Part shown: positions 42,114-51,163 of the stretch, piece by piece
Layout of the letters: every line of letters starts with the position of its first letter
How positions within the stretch are numbered: position 1 is the stretch's first letter
DNA from: Exiguobacterium sp018617385
Lineage (GTDB): Bacteria; Bacillota; Bacilli; Exiguobacteriales; Exiguobacteriaceae
Direction: 5' to 3'
DNA length: 64,000 nucleotides
NCBI RefSeq assembly: GCF_018617385.1
Contig: NZ_JACSKA010000001.1
Location: forward strand, 1,302,001-1,366,000
Translations under genes and position numbers: made by a program
Notes under the pieces: model-generated
The model's database searches: none
The model's input: the letters and a program-made list of their open reading frames with translations, nothing else
What the model was told of the DNA's origin: nothing

Positions 42114-43544
42114 TTATGCGGCTTGTTTGACCGCTTCTTTTTTTGCTTGTCGTTTCGCGAGGATGAATGTCAATCCGAATGTCACGGCGAAGGCGATGGC
42201 CATGCCAATGATATACGAGATGATTGAACCCGGTGCGATTGAAATAATACCTGGTAATCCGGCAGCACCGAGCGCTACTGCCAATACGTCGTTTCCAACG
42301 ATGAACGCAGAGGCGATGGCTGAACCGACGATGGCTGCGATGAACGGATAACGTAGTTTTAAGTTGACCCCGAACATGGCAGGCTCTGTGATTCCAAGTA
42401 GTGCAGAGATTCCTGATGCTGATGCGACACCTTTCATCTTCTTATCAGCAGTCAAGAAGAAGACAGCGAGTGTAGCCGCCCCTTGTGCGACGTTCGACAT
42501 CGCAGCAATCGGGAAGATGAACGATCCACCTGTTTCGGCGATATCGGCGAGAAGCTGTGTCTCAATCGCGATGAAGCTATGGTGCATACCTGTAATAACG
42601 ATTGGGGCGTAGAGAAGACCCATGATCAAGCCACCGACGAATCCGAGTGAATCATACGTCCACACCAACCCATCAATGATCAAGTTCCCTGCTTCACGAG
42701 TGATCGGTCCGACGAAAGCGAACGTGATGAACGCTGTGAAGAGGAGTGAAAGTAATGGCGTAAGCAAGATATCAAGTGATGCTGGCATAAACTTCCGAAT
42801 GTTAATTTCAAGCTTCGATAAAATATACGTCGAGACGAGGACTGGTAAGACTTGTCCTTGGTATCCTAACTTCTCAATCTCAAGACCGAAGATGTTCCAA
42901 ACCGGAATCTCTTCAACACTTGCCTGAGCGTATGCATTAATCAAGTCCGGGTGAACCATAATCATCCCGAGCGCTGCACCTAGGTACGGGTTACCACCGA
43001 ACCGTTTGGCTGCGGAGAACCCTATGAGTACAGGAAGGAAGACAAAGGCGGCGTTTGCGAACGTATTGATCATTGCTGCGAGGTCTGCCATGCCTGGATA
43101 CTGGTCAATCAATGAACGTCCTTCAAAGAACAAATCCGGTGCCGTCAATAAGTTGTTGATCCCCATCAAGAGACCGCCTGCGACGATGGCCGGGATGATT
43201 GGAACGAAGATATCCGATAACATTTTGACGAACTGTTGGAGCGGGTTCATTTTTTTCGCTCCGGCTGACTTCACGTCTGTCGTCGACATGTCTCCAAGAC
43301 CAGTCAATTGTGAAAATTCCGCATAGACCTTGTTGACCGTACCTTGTCCGATGATGATTTGGTATTGTCCTCCTGTAGAGAATGTTCCCTTAACCACATC
43401 AAGTTGTTCGAGTGCTTTCTCATCGACCTTCGACTCATCGTTCAATACGAGTCGAAGGCGAGTCGCACAGTGCGCGGCTGCCGCAACGTTTTCTTTCCCA
43501 CCAATCGCCTCTAAGATCGATGCTGCTTCTTTTTTGTAATCCAT
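42114..43544 (-). CDS. scrA: PTS sucrose transporter subunit EIIBC
   Basis: The 476-aa protein has an N-terminal EIIB domain with the phosphorylated cysteine in 'AAAHCATRLRL' near residue 26, then a ten-helix EIIC domain of the glucose/sucrose superfamily ('GGLLMGINNLL', 'GITEPAMFGVNLKL'). No EIIA domain is present, so phosphate probably comes from another EIIA-Glc-like protein. ATG 43544 is preferred because AGGAGG precedes it by nine bases; an ATG at 43550 overlaps the scrK stop but is too close to that site. Confidence 0.93.
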   Translation of the reverse strand: MDYKKEAASILEAIGGKENVAAAAHCATRLRLVLNDESKVDEKALEQLDVVKGTFSTGGQYQIIIGQGTVNKVYAEFSQLTGLGDMSTTDVKSAGAKKMNPLQQFVKMLSDIFVPIIPAIVAGGLLMGINNLLTAPDLFFEGRSLIDQYPGMADLAAMINTFANAAFVFLPVLIGFSAAKRFGGNPYLGAALGMIMVHPDLINAYAQASVEEIPVWNIFGLEIEKLGYQGQVLPVLVSTYILSKLEINIRKFMPASLDILLTPLLSLLFTAFITFAFVGPITREAGNLIIDGLVWTYDSLGFVGGLIMGLLYAPIVITGMHHSFIAIETQLLADIAETGGSFIFPIAAMSNVAQGAATLAVFFLTADKKMKGVASASGISALLGITEPAMFGVNLKLRYPFIAAIVGSAIASAFIVGNDVLAVALGAAGLPGIISIAPGSIISYIIGMAIAFAVTFGLTFILAKRQAKKEAVKQAA

Positions 43545-43546
43545 CT

Positions 43547-44485
43547 TCATTTCCCTCCTAACGTTTCATTCACAAGTTGTCGTGATGGAATTGCTGGAAT
43601 TGCGCCATAAGCTGTACATGTTAATGCACCCGTTACGTTCGCATATTCAATGTCGGAACGTAAGCGCTCCGGGTCAAACCCGAGTGTTGCCAACCGATAT
43701 AAGTAAGCTCCGACGAACGCATCTCCCGCTCCCGTCGAATCGATACTGTTGATTGAGATTGAAGGAACGATTTCATGATGCGTGCTTGTCGCAATCAACG
43801 TCCCACGAGACCCTAGTGTGATGGCAATCTGTTTTGCACCTAATTCAAGCAGTGCACGAACAGCGTCTTCTAGTTGTTCATCTCCGGTTAACAAGTATGC
43901 TTCTTCTTCGCTCAATTTAATGAAGTCCGATTCCGCGATGAAGTGTCTCGCATCTTGTTTAAATTGCTCGAGATCCGTGATCAATGCATCCCGATAGTTC
44001 GGGTCGAACGAGATAAACAAGCCATCCCGCTTTGCAAATTGCAATAATTTGAAGTACGCGTCTTTCAATTTTCCATCAAGTAGTGCTGTCGCCGAGCCGA
44101 AATGAATGATGTCTCCTGACTCGATCACCGATAAGTCGATCGACTCGAAGGCATACTCCCCGTCACTTCCGCGACGGAATGTGAAGTCCCGCTCTCCGTC
44201 CTCTTGAATCGATACGAATGCGAATGTCGTATCTCCAGACTCCACAAGGTTTTCTGTTCGGACGCCGTTCTCGACCAACGTCTGTTTCAAGAAGAGACCA
44301 AACGGGTCATCTCCAACCTGTCCGAGGAAACTGGATTGTCCCCCGTGCTTACTGACGACTGCCGCGACATTCGCAGGTGCGCCTCCCGCCTTCTTGACGA
44401 ACGTCGTCCCGTTCACGAGATCGCTAGACGCATCCTCGCATACCCAGTCAATCAACAATTCGCCGATACAATGTACGGTGTTCAT
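43547..44485 (-). CDS. scrK: Fructokinase (PfkB family)
   Basis: The 312-aa protein is a ribokinase/PfkB-family sugar kinase: 'GGAPANVAAVVSKHGG' near the start and 'DSTGAGDAFVGAYLYRL' near residue 250, where the aspartate is the catalytic base. It phosphorylates the fructose released by ScrB. ATG 44485 follows GGAGGTGGACGAT at a good distance, better than the TTG 15 bases upstream. It is the first gene after the scr promoter and operators. Confidence 0.92.
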   Translation of the reverse strand: MNTVHCIGELLIDWVCEDASSDLVNGTTFVKKAGGAPANVAAVVSKHGGQSSFLGQVGDDPFGLFLKQTLVENGVRTENLVESGDTTFAFVSIQEDGERDFTFRRGSDGEYAFESIDLSVIESGDIIHFGSATALLDGKLKDAYFKLLQFAKRDGLFISFDPNYRDALITDLEQFKQDARHFIAESDFIKLSEEEAYLLTGDEQLEDAVRALLELGAKQIAITLGSRGTLIATSTHHEIVPSISINSIDSTGAGDAFVGAYLYRLATLGFDPERLRSDIEYANVTGALTCTAYGAIPAIPSRQLVNETLGGK

Positions 44486-44526
44486 ATCGTCCACCTCCAA
44501 AAATCATATGAGTTCTTTATACGATT

Positions 44527-44578
44527 GGTACCGGTTCCATTTTAGAATAAAAAATGTTGCGGAACCGGTTCCGCAACA
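44527..44578 (-). promoter_or_regulatory. ScrR operators and a terminator-like palindrome in the scrR-scrK gap
   Basis: Two related palindromes lie in the promoter region of scrK: GGTACCGGTTCC (44527-44538) and the perfect 24-bp TGTTGCGGAACC-GGTTCCGCAACA (44555-44578). Both centre on a GGAACCGGTTCC-like LacI-family operator core, with centres 34 bp apart. On the minus strand the larger one is followed by six T residues and so doubles as the scrR terminator. A -10-like TAAAAT lies between the two. Confidence 0.8.
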
Positions 44579-44582
44579 CAAA

Positions 44583-44596
44583 TGTAAACGATTTAA
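44583..44596. promoter_or_regulatory. Possible CcpA cre site
   Basis: TGTAAACGATTTAA reads on the complementary strand as TTAAATCGTTTACA, matching the cre pattern TGNAANCGNTNNCA at all but one specified base. It overlaps the end of scrR just upstream of the scr promoter, a position suitable for catabolite repression. Confidence 0.45.
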
Positions 44597-45582
44597 TTCA
44601 ACTTGTCAACGCTTTCGCGCACTTTTAATTCAAAAATTGTGAACGTTTTCATTGGGACGTGTTCACCGTGTAAGAGCTGTAGCATCATGTCAGCTGCTTT
44701 CGCCCCAGTTCGACGATAAGGTAGGTGCACCGTCGTGATGGATGGATGCAGGACTTCCGTGAAATCATAGCCTCCGAATCCACTGACAGAGACATCTCTT
44801 GGGACAGAGACCCCTTGATTCGCTAATCCTTTCAAGACGCCTAACGCAATGTTGTCGGTCGCACAGACGATCAAGGAAATAGTGCCGACCTCATCCGCCA
44901 ACTGTTCACCAATTGGAATGGCGTCCTCAATCTTAAACGTCGTTTGAATGATGTTGACATTTGCCTCCGATTCTTGAAACGCCTTCAAAAATCCGTCACG
45001 GCGTGCTTGACCGACCGCGATATCCGATTCATACACCCCGACATAGACAACGTTCCGATGACCCCACTCCGTGAATCGTGTGCCGAGCGCATAGGCTGCT
45101 TCATGGTCCGGATAGACGAGACTATGCACGTTGTCATGTTGTTGCCCGATCAACAAGACGGGAATTTGAATCGTCTCAATCGCCTCAAGGTGACGTTCTG
45201 TGACCGTCGTCCCGAGCCAGATGATTCCGGCAACTTTTTGTTTCGCCAAATTATATAGCTGTTCGATTTCTCGTTCCGTCTGTTGCGCTGTATTGACGAC
45301 GAGCATTTGATATCCTCGTTCCGTGAGCTGTTCATCAATCCCCATCATCGTCCGTGAGGCGGCATACGAATCGAGCCGTGGAACGATGACCCCAATCATC
45401 TTCGTCTGCTTCGACTTGAGACTTTGCGCGAACTGATTCGGCTCATAATTCGTATCTCGAATGACCCGGTCGAGTTTTTCCCTTGTTGCCTTTCCGACCG
45501 ACCCACCGTTCAGATAGCGTGAGACCGTACTTTTTGCGACCCCAGCGAGCTCGGCAATGTCTTTAATGGTGACTTGCTTCAT
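44593..45582 (-). CDS. scrR: LacI-family sucrose operon repressor
   Basis: The 329-aa protein has an N-terminal LacI HTH ('MKQVTIKDIAELAGVAKSTVSRYLNG') with its hinge helix, then a periplasmic-binding-like effector domain. As the first gene of the scr cluster it should bind the GGAACCGGTTCC palindromes and be released by a sucrose- or fructose-derived ligand. GGAGGGGTAAGG precedes ATG 45582. A terminator hairpin from the upstream acetyltransferase gene ends only about eight bases before that ribosome site. Confidence 0.92.
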   Translation of the reverse strand: MKQVTIKDIAELAGVAKSTVSRYLNGGSVGKATREKLDRVIRDTNYEPNQFAQSLKSKQTKMIGVIVPRLDSYAASRTMMGIDEQLTERGYQMLVVNTAQQTEREIEQLYNLAKQKVAGIIWLGTTVTERHLEAIETIQIPVLLIGQQHDNVHSLVYPDHEAAYALGTRFTEWGHRNVVYVGVYESDIAVGQARRDGFLKAFQESEANVNIIQTTFKIEDAIPIGEQLADEVGTISLIVCATDNIALGVLKGLANQGVSVPRDVSVSGFGGYDFTEVLHPSITTVHLPYRRTGAKAADMMLQLLHGEHVPMKTFTIFELKVRESVDKLN

Positions 45583-45599
45583 CCTTACCCCTCCATATG

Positions 45600-45631
45600 A
45601 AAAAAGCTGACGTGCGCGACGCCGTCAGCTT
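45600..45631 (-). terminator. Terminator between acetyltransferase and scrR
   Basis: On the minus strand AAGCTGACG and CGTCAGCTT pair around a ten-base loop, followed by T residues. It overlaps the acetyltransferase stop and directly precedes the scrR ribosome site. Confidence 0.85.
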
Positions 45632-46106
45632 AATGGTTTACTACATATCGTTTCTTGAAATTTAAATAATAAAGACCGTTTCGCTTTTCAAATCCGTTTT
45701 GAACGAGCACTTGATGCATCTCTTGTTGATGTGGGCTCGTCGGCGGGATGCCTGCCCGGACCGTTTGTCCATCAATCAAATTGGAGTCCAATAAGGCAAG
45801 TCGCAAACCTTCCGTCGCATATCCTTTGTTTTTGTATGCATCGAACACCATCAGGTCGAGTTGGTACACGCGGGCAAGCTTGAGTAACAAGACTTTACCG
45901 ACCAGTTTGTCATCGACCATCAAGTCGTAATAGAAGTCCTCTCCATAACTATGCTCTTCTGCGTGATAAAGTTGCTCGGACCCCATTTCTTCGAGGATCC
46001 CTTTCAACTCTTCAGCAGAAACGCCATATGCGTTTTCTCCATACTTCTGAAAATGTTCATATTCAATCTCATCAATCTGGCGAATAGGTTGACGCACGAT
46101 GTTCAT
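45630..46106 (-). CDS. GNAT-family N-acetyltransferase
   Basis: The 158-aa protein shows the acetyl-CoA-binding segment 'YKNKGYATEGLRLALLD' and a terminal motif 'VLVQNGFEKRNGLYYLNFKKRY' typical of GNAT enzymes. The substrate is unknown. It lies immediately upstream of scrR on the same strand, separated by a terminator; no separate scrR promoter is visible, so some read-through may supply scrR. Confidence 0.85.
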   Translation of the reverse strand: MNIVRQPIRQIDEIEYEHFQKYGENAYGVSAEELKGILEEMGSEQLYHAEEHSYGEDFYYDLMVDDKLVGKVLLLKLARVYQLDLMVFDAYKNKGYATEGLRLALLDSNLIDGQTVRAGIPPTSPHQQEMHQVLVQNGFEKRNGLYYLNFKKRYVVNH

Positions 46107-46193
46107 CCCGTGCCCTCCTTAACTAGTAGTTCAATATCTGTCTGCGATTATTATAAACGAATCCCTTCATGAAGCGCAAAAGATAACCGAGCG

Positions 46194-47057
46194 TCAAATC
46201 GGTTCGATATGAATATGCACCGAGTCGACCGCATGCTGTTCATCTAATTTCCGTTCGATGTCATCACATAATTCATGGGCCGCGTCCACGGTCAAATCGC
46301 CATCGACTGCAATCGTCACATCGAGCATCACGTGATTCCCTAGATGACGCCCTTTGATTTCCCGAACTTCTTTCACCCGCTCAAATTGTTCAATCGTCTC
46401 CTCATAGGACTCGACGAGGTGAGGAGGGAACCCGTCAGAAAGCTGATGGGTGGCATCTAAAAAGATTTGGATCGCTGTCCGGATGATCATGCCGGCAATC
46501 ACAATTGCTAAGACCGTGTCCATCCAGGGCAGTTGGAAATAAGCAAATAGCACACCAAGCGTGGCTCCGACTGAAATCATCGCATCGGCCAAATTGTCTT
46601 TCGCTGCCGCCTTAAGTGCCAATGACTTTGTCTTCTTCGAGAGGTTCAAGTTGAACCGATACACCCCGAACATGACGAGCGCACTGACGAAGGCGACGAC
46701 CGCCGCCAACGGGTTCGGCTCTGTATACTCGCCCCCGATTAAATTCGACAGACTGTTAAAGAAGACGAAAATACCGACCGCAATCATAATCAATGAAGCG
46801 ATGAGTGCAGAGATCGTCTCCATCTTCGCATGACCATATTTATGCTCGGCATCCCGAGGCAATGCCGCAACCCGAATGCCGATATAGACGGCGACCGATG
46901 CGATAATATCCGTCGTATTGTTGAATCCATCGGCTAGGACCGCCTCAGATTCATATAAGTATCCGAAGAATACCTTTAGTATTGATAAGATCAAATATGC
47001 CGTAATCGACACAATCGCTCCTTTGAGCGCTTTTGGTGGATGATTTGTTGTTTCCAT
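46194..47057 (-). CDS. Cation diffusion facilitator, manganese-exporter type
   Basis: The 287-aa protein has six helices and a C-terminal cytoplasmic domain. The transport site reads 'LADGFNNTTDIIAS' on helix 2 and 'HKYGHAKMETISAL' follows helix 3. The D-G-x-N-N-x-T-D form is that of MneP/MneS-type CDF proteins, which export Mn2+, rather than the Zn-type HxxxD. The C-terminal part ('NHVMLDVTIAVDGDLTVDAAHEL') is the usual CDF dimer domain. Metal choice is an inference from the motif. Confidence 0.85.
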   Translation of the reverse strand: METTNHPPKALKGAIVSITAYLILSILKVFFGYLYESEAVLADGFNNTTDIIASVAVYIGIRVAALPRDAEHKYGHAKMETISALIASLIMIAVGIFVFFNSLSNLIGGEYTEPNPLAAVVAFVSALVMFGVYRFNLNLSKKTKSLALKAAAKDNLADAMISVGATLGVLFAYFQLPWMDTVLAIVIAGMIIRTAIQIFLDATHQLSDGFPPHLVESYEETIEQFERVKEVREIKGRHLGNHVMLDVTIAVDGDLTVDAAHELCDDIERKLDEQHAVDSVHIHIEPI

Positions 47058-47239
47058 CCGCCCACCTCCTTAATTAGCTCAGTTAGTATAGCAGGTGAAC
47101 TTCGTGTGGGGATAGAGAAACAATGTTTCTTACAGCCAAAATAAATGGAATATATTCCCGGTAGTTTCGTTTAACAAATTTTATGGTAAAGTAAACAGGA
47201 AGAGACCTTAGGGTTAAACCGCAAAAAGAGGTGAAACAG

Positions 47240-47551
47240 ATGTTTACAGAACGTGATGGGATCAAATTACGATTGGAACAAATTGACAGATTGTTAATCG
47301 ATTTGAATCGCGAGGCAAAGCAATTGATGGCACGTCTCCGCGAATTAGATGCTTCTGGTGAAAATCCGCACGAAGTATCTTTGAAACCTGAAGAACGCGA
47401 TACGTTGAAATCGTCAATCGATGAAACGCTTGAAGCGCTACAAAGCCGTTCAAAACGTCCGATGAACGTGAACGACGAGAAGAAGAAAGAACTCGCTTCT
47501 CATAAAGCACTCATCGATGAATTATCAGACTTACTCAGCAAGAAAAAATGA
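47240..47551 (+). CDS. Coiled-coil protein of unknown function
   Basis: The 103-aa protein is highly charged and almost fully helical, with heptad-like hydrophobic spacing in 'KLRLEQIDRLLIDLNREAKQLMARLREL'-like segments and a lysine-rich end. No membrane segment. ATG 47240 follows AGAGGTG by six bases. It is a single-gene unit with its own strong terminator. It may be an assembly or binding factor; no family is recognised. Confidence 0.65.
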   Translation: MFTERDGIKLRLEQIDRLLIDLNREAKQLMARLRELDASGENPHEVSLKPEERDTLKSSIDETLEALQSRSKRPMNVNDEKKKELASHKALIDELSDLLSKKK

Positions 47552-47575
47552 GACGCACCTGCGTCTCATTTTTTA
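47545..47575. terminator. Terminator of the coiled-coil gene
   Basis: TGAGACGCA and TGCGTCTCA pair around two bases, flanked by six A and six T residues; it includes the stop codon. Confidence 0.92.
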
Positions 47576-47591
47576 TGAAGGAGCACAAATC

Positions 47592-48383
47592 ATGTATATT
47601 GTAACCACTTGTTTACGTCCGACAGATGATGTCTTATCTCGAGCACATACGCATGCAGCAGAGTACAAGATGACATTTGTCGACCGGCGCAAACTTTCCA
47701 TCGACGAGTTGAAGAAACGTCATCAACGAGATGTACTTGTATTTGATAAACGACGTGTCGAATTCACACCTCTGCATAGTAAAGAACCGTTCTTTTTCCA
47801 CCCATCGAGCTCCGTCTTTCGGGTGAAGCAACTGAGCCGAGGCGGAACAGACCCACTCATTGACGCCATACAAGCAACTCCGGGTGATCATATTCTAGAT
47901 TGTACACTCGGACTCGGCTCGGACAGTATCGTCATGAGCCATGTCGTTGGTTCAAGCGGTAAAGTAATCGGCCTTGAGAGTCAGTTCATCACGGCACAGC
48001 TCGTCCGAGAAGGCATGTCCGTGTGGGTCGAAAAAGATGAGCAGGTCAATGAGGCGATGCGACGCATTGAGGTCGTTCACTCCAACTCTCTCGACTATTT
48101 AAAAACGTGTGCGGATAATTCGTTTGATTGTATTTACTTTGATCCGATGTTTGAAAAGACGATTTCAGAATCGGTTCATCTGAACCCACTTCGCACAATC
48201 GCCGACACTTCCCCTCTCACGCAAGAATTGATTACCGAAGCAACACGAGTAGCCAAGAAACGAATTGTCTTGAAGGCGCATTTTGAGAGCGATTCCTTTG
48301 AACGGTACGGTTTCACTCAAATAAAACGTAAAACGTCGAAGTTCCATTACGGATATATCGACCTAGAGTCTAAGTCTATTTAG
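47592..48383 (+). CDS. RsmJ-like SAM-dependent methyltransferase
   Basis: The 263-aa protein has a class I methyltransferase motif I 'ILDCTLGLGSDS' at residues 101-112 and motif IV 'DPMFE' at 184-188, in the context seen in RsmJ, the 16S rRNA m2G1516 methyltransferase. The N-terminal 80 residues are an extra domain. ATG 47592 follows AAGGAGC by eight bases. It probably modifies RNA; the target base is an inference by family likeness. Confidence 0.78.
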   Translation: MYIVTTCLRPTDDVLSRAHTHAAEYKMTFVDRRKLSIDELKKRHQRDVLVFDKRRVEFTPLHSKEPFFFHPSSSVFRVKQLSRGGTDPLIDAIQATPGDHILDCTLGLGSDSIVMSHVVGSSGKVIGLESQFITAQLVREGMSVWVEKDEQVNEAMRRIEVVHSNSLDYLKTCADNSFDCIYFDPMFEKTISESVHLNPLRTIADTSPLTQELITEATRVAKKRIVLKAHFESDSFERYGFTQIKRKTSKFHYGYIDLESKSI

Positions 48384-48419
48384 TTAAATTGAACTAAATA
48401 GGTCTTTAGACTCCTTTTT
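48369..48419 (+). terminator. Terminator of the methyltransferase gene
   Basis: GAGTCTAA and TTAGACTC-type arms plus an inner CTATTTAGTT/AACTAAATAG stem form a long hairpin around AAATTG, followed by six T residues. The stop codon lies inside it. Confidence 0.85.
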
Positions 48420-48521
48420 TGTTTATTATTTTCTGAATATTGACATTAATCAGACACAAAGAGTACATTTACAACAAGCTCACACATTTTCCCATTATTT
48501 TTTAACAGGAGGTTCAAACAA

Positions 48522-50915
48522 ATGAACAAACGTTCCATCCGTCGAACGACACTTGCAGCTCTCATGACATCTGCCATGACAGTCAGTATCGTTCCCGCAG
48601 CTGGTGCTGCACCGCTCTCGGTTGCACCATCGGTTCCGACAATGAGCGAGCTCGCTCCGTTCGACCACAACATCATCGATGAAGAACGCCTCGCGAAAGC
48701 TCTCGAAAAACGTGGCGTCATCAAAAAAGGATTGTCTGCATCTGAACGCATGAAAGCAGTCGATGCGTATATCGCGAAAAAGCAAGGTGAAGCGAAAGAT
48801 CCACATAAGCACGACGACGAATTGAATGAGAAGGCTTCAAAAGCAAAAGAGAAGATACATACTCAATTCGAAAAGGAAACAGAACGAATTCTTGATAAAG
48901 CGAAAAAAGGGCAAGGAAATTACCGTAAAGGAAAACCGAACGGTCAAGTAAAAGTATCTCCTGCCCAGCAATCTGCATACAACGGTTCGGTACGTGAAGA
49001 TAAAGTCCTCGTTCTCCTCGTCGAGTACAGCGACTTCAAACACAATAACATCATCCAAGAGCCGGGCTATATGTACAGCGATAACTTCAGTAAAGAACAT
49101 TATGAAAAGTATATGTTCGGTGATCAACAATTTGAACTCTTTAATGGTGAAAAGGTTCAAACGTTCAAACAATACTATGAAGAACAATCAGGCGGTAGTT
49201 ATACGGTCGATGGTGAGGTTTCGGAGTGGTTGACCGTTCCGGGAACCGCGAAAGACTATGGGGCTGACAAAGGTGATGGCGGACATGATAACGTCGGACC
49301 GGGACCACGTCAACTCGTCAAAGATGCGTTGAATGCTGCGGTCGCATCTGGAATCGATTTGAAAGAACATGATCAATACGACCTTTACGATTTGGATGGA
49401 GACGGTGACTTCAATGAGCCGGACGGTCTCGTGGACCACTTGATGATCATCCACGCTGGGACTGGTCAAGAAGCGGGTGGCGGTGCGCTCGGTGACGATG
49501 CGGTATGGTCACATCGCTGGGTTCTTAACGGTGTTTATCCAGTAGCCAACACAGAAGCTGCAGTTCCTTACTGGGGCGGGAAAATGGCTGCATATGATTA
49601 CACGATTCAACCTGAAGATGGTGCGGTAGGCGTTTTCGCACACGAATTCGGACATGACCTCGGTCTTCCAGATGAGTACGATACGCAGTACACAGGTCAA
49701 GGTGAGCCGGTACAATCATGGTCGATCATGAGTGGCGGTAGCTGGGCTGGTAAAGTGGCTGGTACGGAGCCAACAAGCTTCTCACCACAAAACAAAGAAT
49801 ACTTCCAAAAAATCATGGGTGGAAACTGGGCAAACATCACAGAAGTCGACCTTGAAGACATCAACTCTCAAGGGTTCGTCGCACAACTCGACCAATCTGT
49901 GACGAAATCAAACAACCCAGGCATCGTCAAAGTCAACCTTCCTGATAAGAAGATTAAAGGAATCGAACCAGCTTATGGCGATCGCTACTATTACTCGACA
50001 AAAGGTGACGACATCCATACTGAGATGGCAACACCAGCTGTGAAACTTGGTGCGGACGGAGTCCTCGCATTCGATTCATTCTATGAAGTCGAATCGGACT
50101 ATGATTACTTGTACATCAAAGCCCTCAGCGGTGGTCAAGAAGTCGTTCTCGATGTATTCGGTGACGACGTCAACGGCGCAAACGAAGCGGGCTACCCTGC
50201 TGAGACGACGAACGGTGCATGGGTCAACAAATCATACGACCTCTCACAATTCGCTGGACAAGATGTTCAAATCGTCTTTGAATACGTGACAGACGGCGGT
50301 GTCGCTATGAAAGGCTTCGCAGTCGACAACTTGTCAATCAAATCAGAATCAGCAACACTCTTCGCAGATGATGCGGAAGGTGCTGAAGCCGTGACGCTCG
50401 ATGGATTCGTCTCTTCAGACGGATACGATTCAAAACCACACTACTACTACCTCGAATGGCGTAACCACGCTGGGTCGGATATGGGTCTTCTCAACGGTCG
50501 CGGCGTGAAATATAACACTGGTCTTGTCGTTTGGTATGGTGATGACTCGTTCACAGATAACTGGGTCGGAGTTCACCCTGGTGAAGGATTCCTCGGTGTC
50601 GTCGATTCACATCCTGAAGCGCTCATCGGTAACTTGAACGGTCAACAGACAGTCGCAGGTAGCACACGTTACCAAATTGCTGATGCGGCGTTCAGTCTCG
50701 ATAAGACGCTCGCTTGGTATATCGATTCACCGAGTCGTGGCGTGTACGATTACAAAGCACAGCCTGGCGTGAAGCAGTTCAATGATGCAAACTCTTACAT
50801 CAACTCGCTCATTCCAGATGCAGGACGCAAACTTCCGCAATACGGTCTCGTCATTGACGTAGTCGGTGAAGCGAAAGACAACTCTGCAGGTGCCGTTTGG
50901 ATCCGTACAAAATAA
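48522..50915 (+). CDS. inhA: Secreted immune inhibitor A-type metalloprotease (M6)
   Basis: The 797-aa protein has a signal peptide ('MNKRSIRRTTLAALMTSAM', cleavage near 'AAGAA'), a propeptide with charged coiled-coil sequence, the M6 catalytic domain with 'HEFGHDLGLPDE' at about residues 374-385, and C-terminal beta-sandwich domains. The second histidine and glutamate of the motif are the zinc ligands. InhA-type enzymes are exported proteases that degrade antimicrobial and matrix proteins. GGAGG precedes ATG 48522 by ten bases. Monocistronic, with a clear terminator. Confidence 0.95.
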   Translation: MNKRSIRRTTLAALMTSAMTVSIVPAAGAAPLSVAPSVPTMSELAPFDHNIIDEERLAKALEKRGVIKKGLSASERMKAVDAYIAKKQGEAKDPHKHDDELNEKASKAKEKIHTQFEKETERILDKAKKGQGNYRKGKPNGQVKVSPAQQSAYNGSVREDKVLVLLVEYSDFKHNNIIQEPGYMYSDNFSKEHYEKYMFGDQQFELFNGEKVQTFKQYYEEQSGGSYTVDGEVSEWLTVPGTAKDYGADKGDGGHDNVGPGPRQLVKDALNAAVASGIDLKEHDQYDLYDLDGDGDFNEPDGLVDHLMIIHAGTGQEAGGGALGDDAVWSHRWVLNGVYPVANTEAAVPYWGGKMAAYDYTIQPEDGAVGVFAHEFGHDLGLPDEYDTQYTGQGEPVQSWSIMSGGSWAGKVAGTEPTSFSPQNKEYFQKIMGGNWANITEVDLEDINSQGFVAQLDQSVTKSNNPGIVKVNLPDKKIKGIEPAYGDRYYYSTKGDDIHTEMATPAVKLGADGVLAFDSFYEVESDYDYLYIKALSGGQEVVLDVFGDDVNGANEAGYPAETTNGAWVNKSYDLSQFAGQDVQIVFEYVTDGGVAMKGFAVDNLSIKSESATLFADDAEGAEAVTLDGFVSSDGYDSKPHYYYLEWRNHAGSDMGLLNGRGVKYNTGLVVWYGDDSFTDNWVGVHPGEGFLGVVDSHPEALIGNLNGQQTVAGSTRYQIADAAFSLDKTLAWYIDSPSRGVYDYKAQPGVKQFNDANSYINSLIPDAGRKLPQYGLVIDVVGEAKDNSAGAVWIRTK

Positions 50916-50928
50916 TGATGTAGCATTC

Positions 50929-50970
50929 GACCTCCAGTCTTCCTCTATCGAAGATTGGAGGTCTTATTAT
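50929..50970 (+). terminator. Terminator of inhA
   Basis: GACCTCCAGTCTTC (50929-50942) pairs with GAAGATTGGAGGTC (50950-50963), one G-U pair, followed by a TTATTATT stretch. Confidence 0.85.
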
Positions 50971-51022
50971 TCTAAAAAAGCTTGAAAATAACGAATAATC
51001 TGTGTAACATAGTTGGTGTAAC
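50971..51022. other. Short gap before the tRNA gene
   Basis: Between the inhA terminator and the tRNA lies about 50 bp. A weak promoter (TTGAAA ... TAACAT-like, about 50984-51010) is possible, but nothing firm can be said. Confidence 0.3.
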
Positions 51023-51093
51023 GCCTCTGTAGGTTAGTGGCAGACCTCAGCAATGGTAATGCTGCAGCACGAGTTCGATTCTCGTCGGAGGCA
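51023..51093 (+). tRNA. tRNA-Thr (GGU anticodon), atypical
   Basis: The 71-nt gene folds into a complete cloverleaf: acceptor GCCTCTG/CGGAGGC with one G-U, D arm GGTT/GACC with a seven-base loop, anticodon stem CAGCA/TGCTG with loop ATGGTAA (anticodon GGT), and T arm ACGAG/CTCGT with loop TTCGATT. The discriminator is A. The 3' CCA is not encoded (TCA follows). Its acceptor and D-arm sequences differ from the usual Bacilli tRNA-Thr, and the short variable loop resembles tRNA-Gly. It stands alone, outside a tRNA cluster. Confidence 0.85.
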
Positions 51094-51121
51094 TCAAGAA
51101 TACCGCTCAATCGAGCGGTGA

Positions 51122-51159
51122 AAAGCACTTCCTGTTTATGACAGGAGGTGCTTTCTTTT
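51122..51159 (+). terminator. Terminator of the tRNA transcript
   Basis: AAAGCACTTCCTGT (51122-51135) pairs with ACAGGAGGTGCTTT (51141-51154), one G-U pair, around TTATG, followed by CTTTTTG. Confidence 0.88.
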
Positions 51160-51163
51160 TGTC

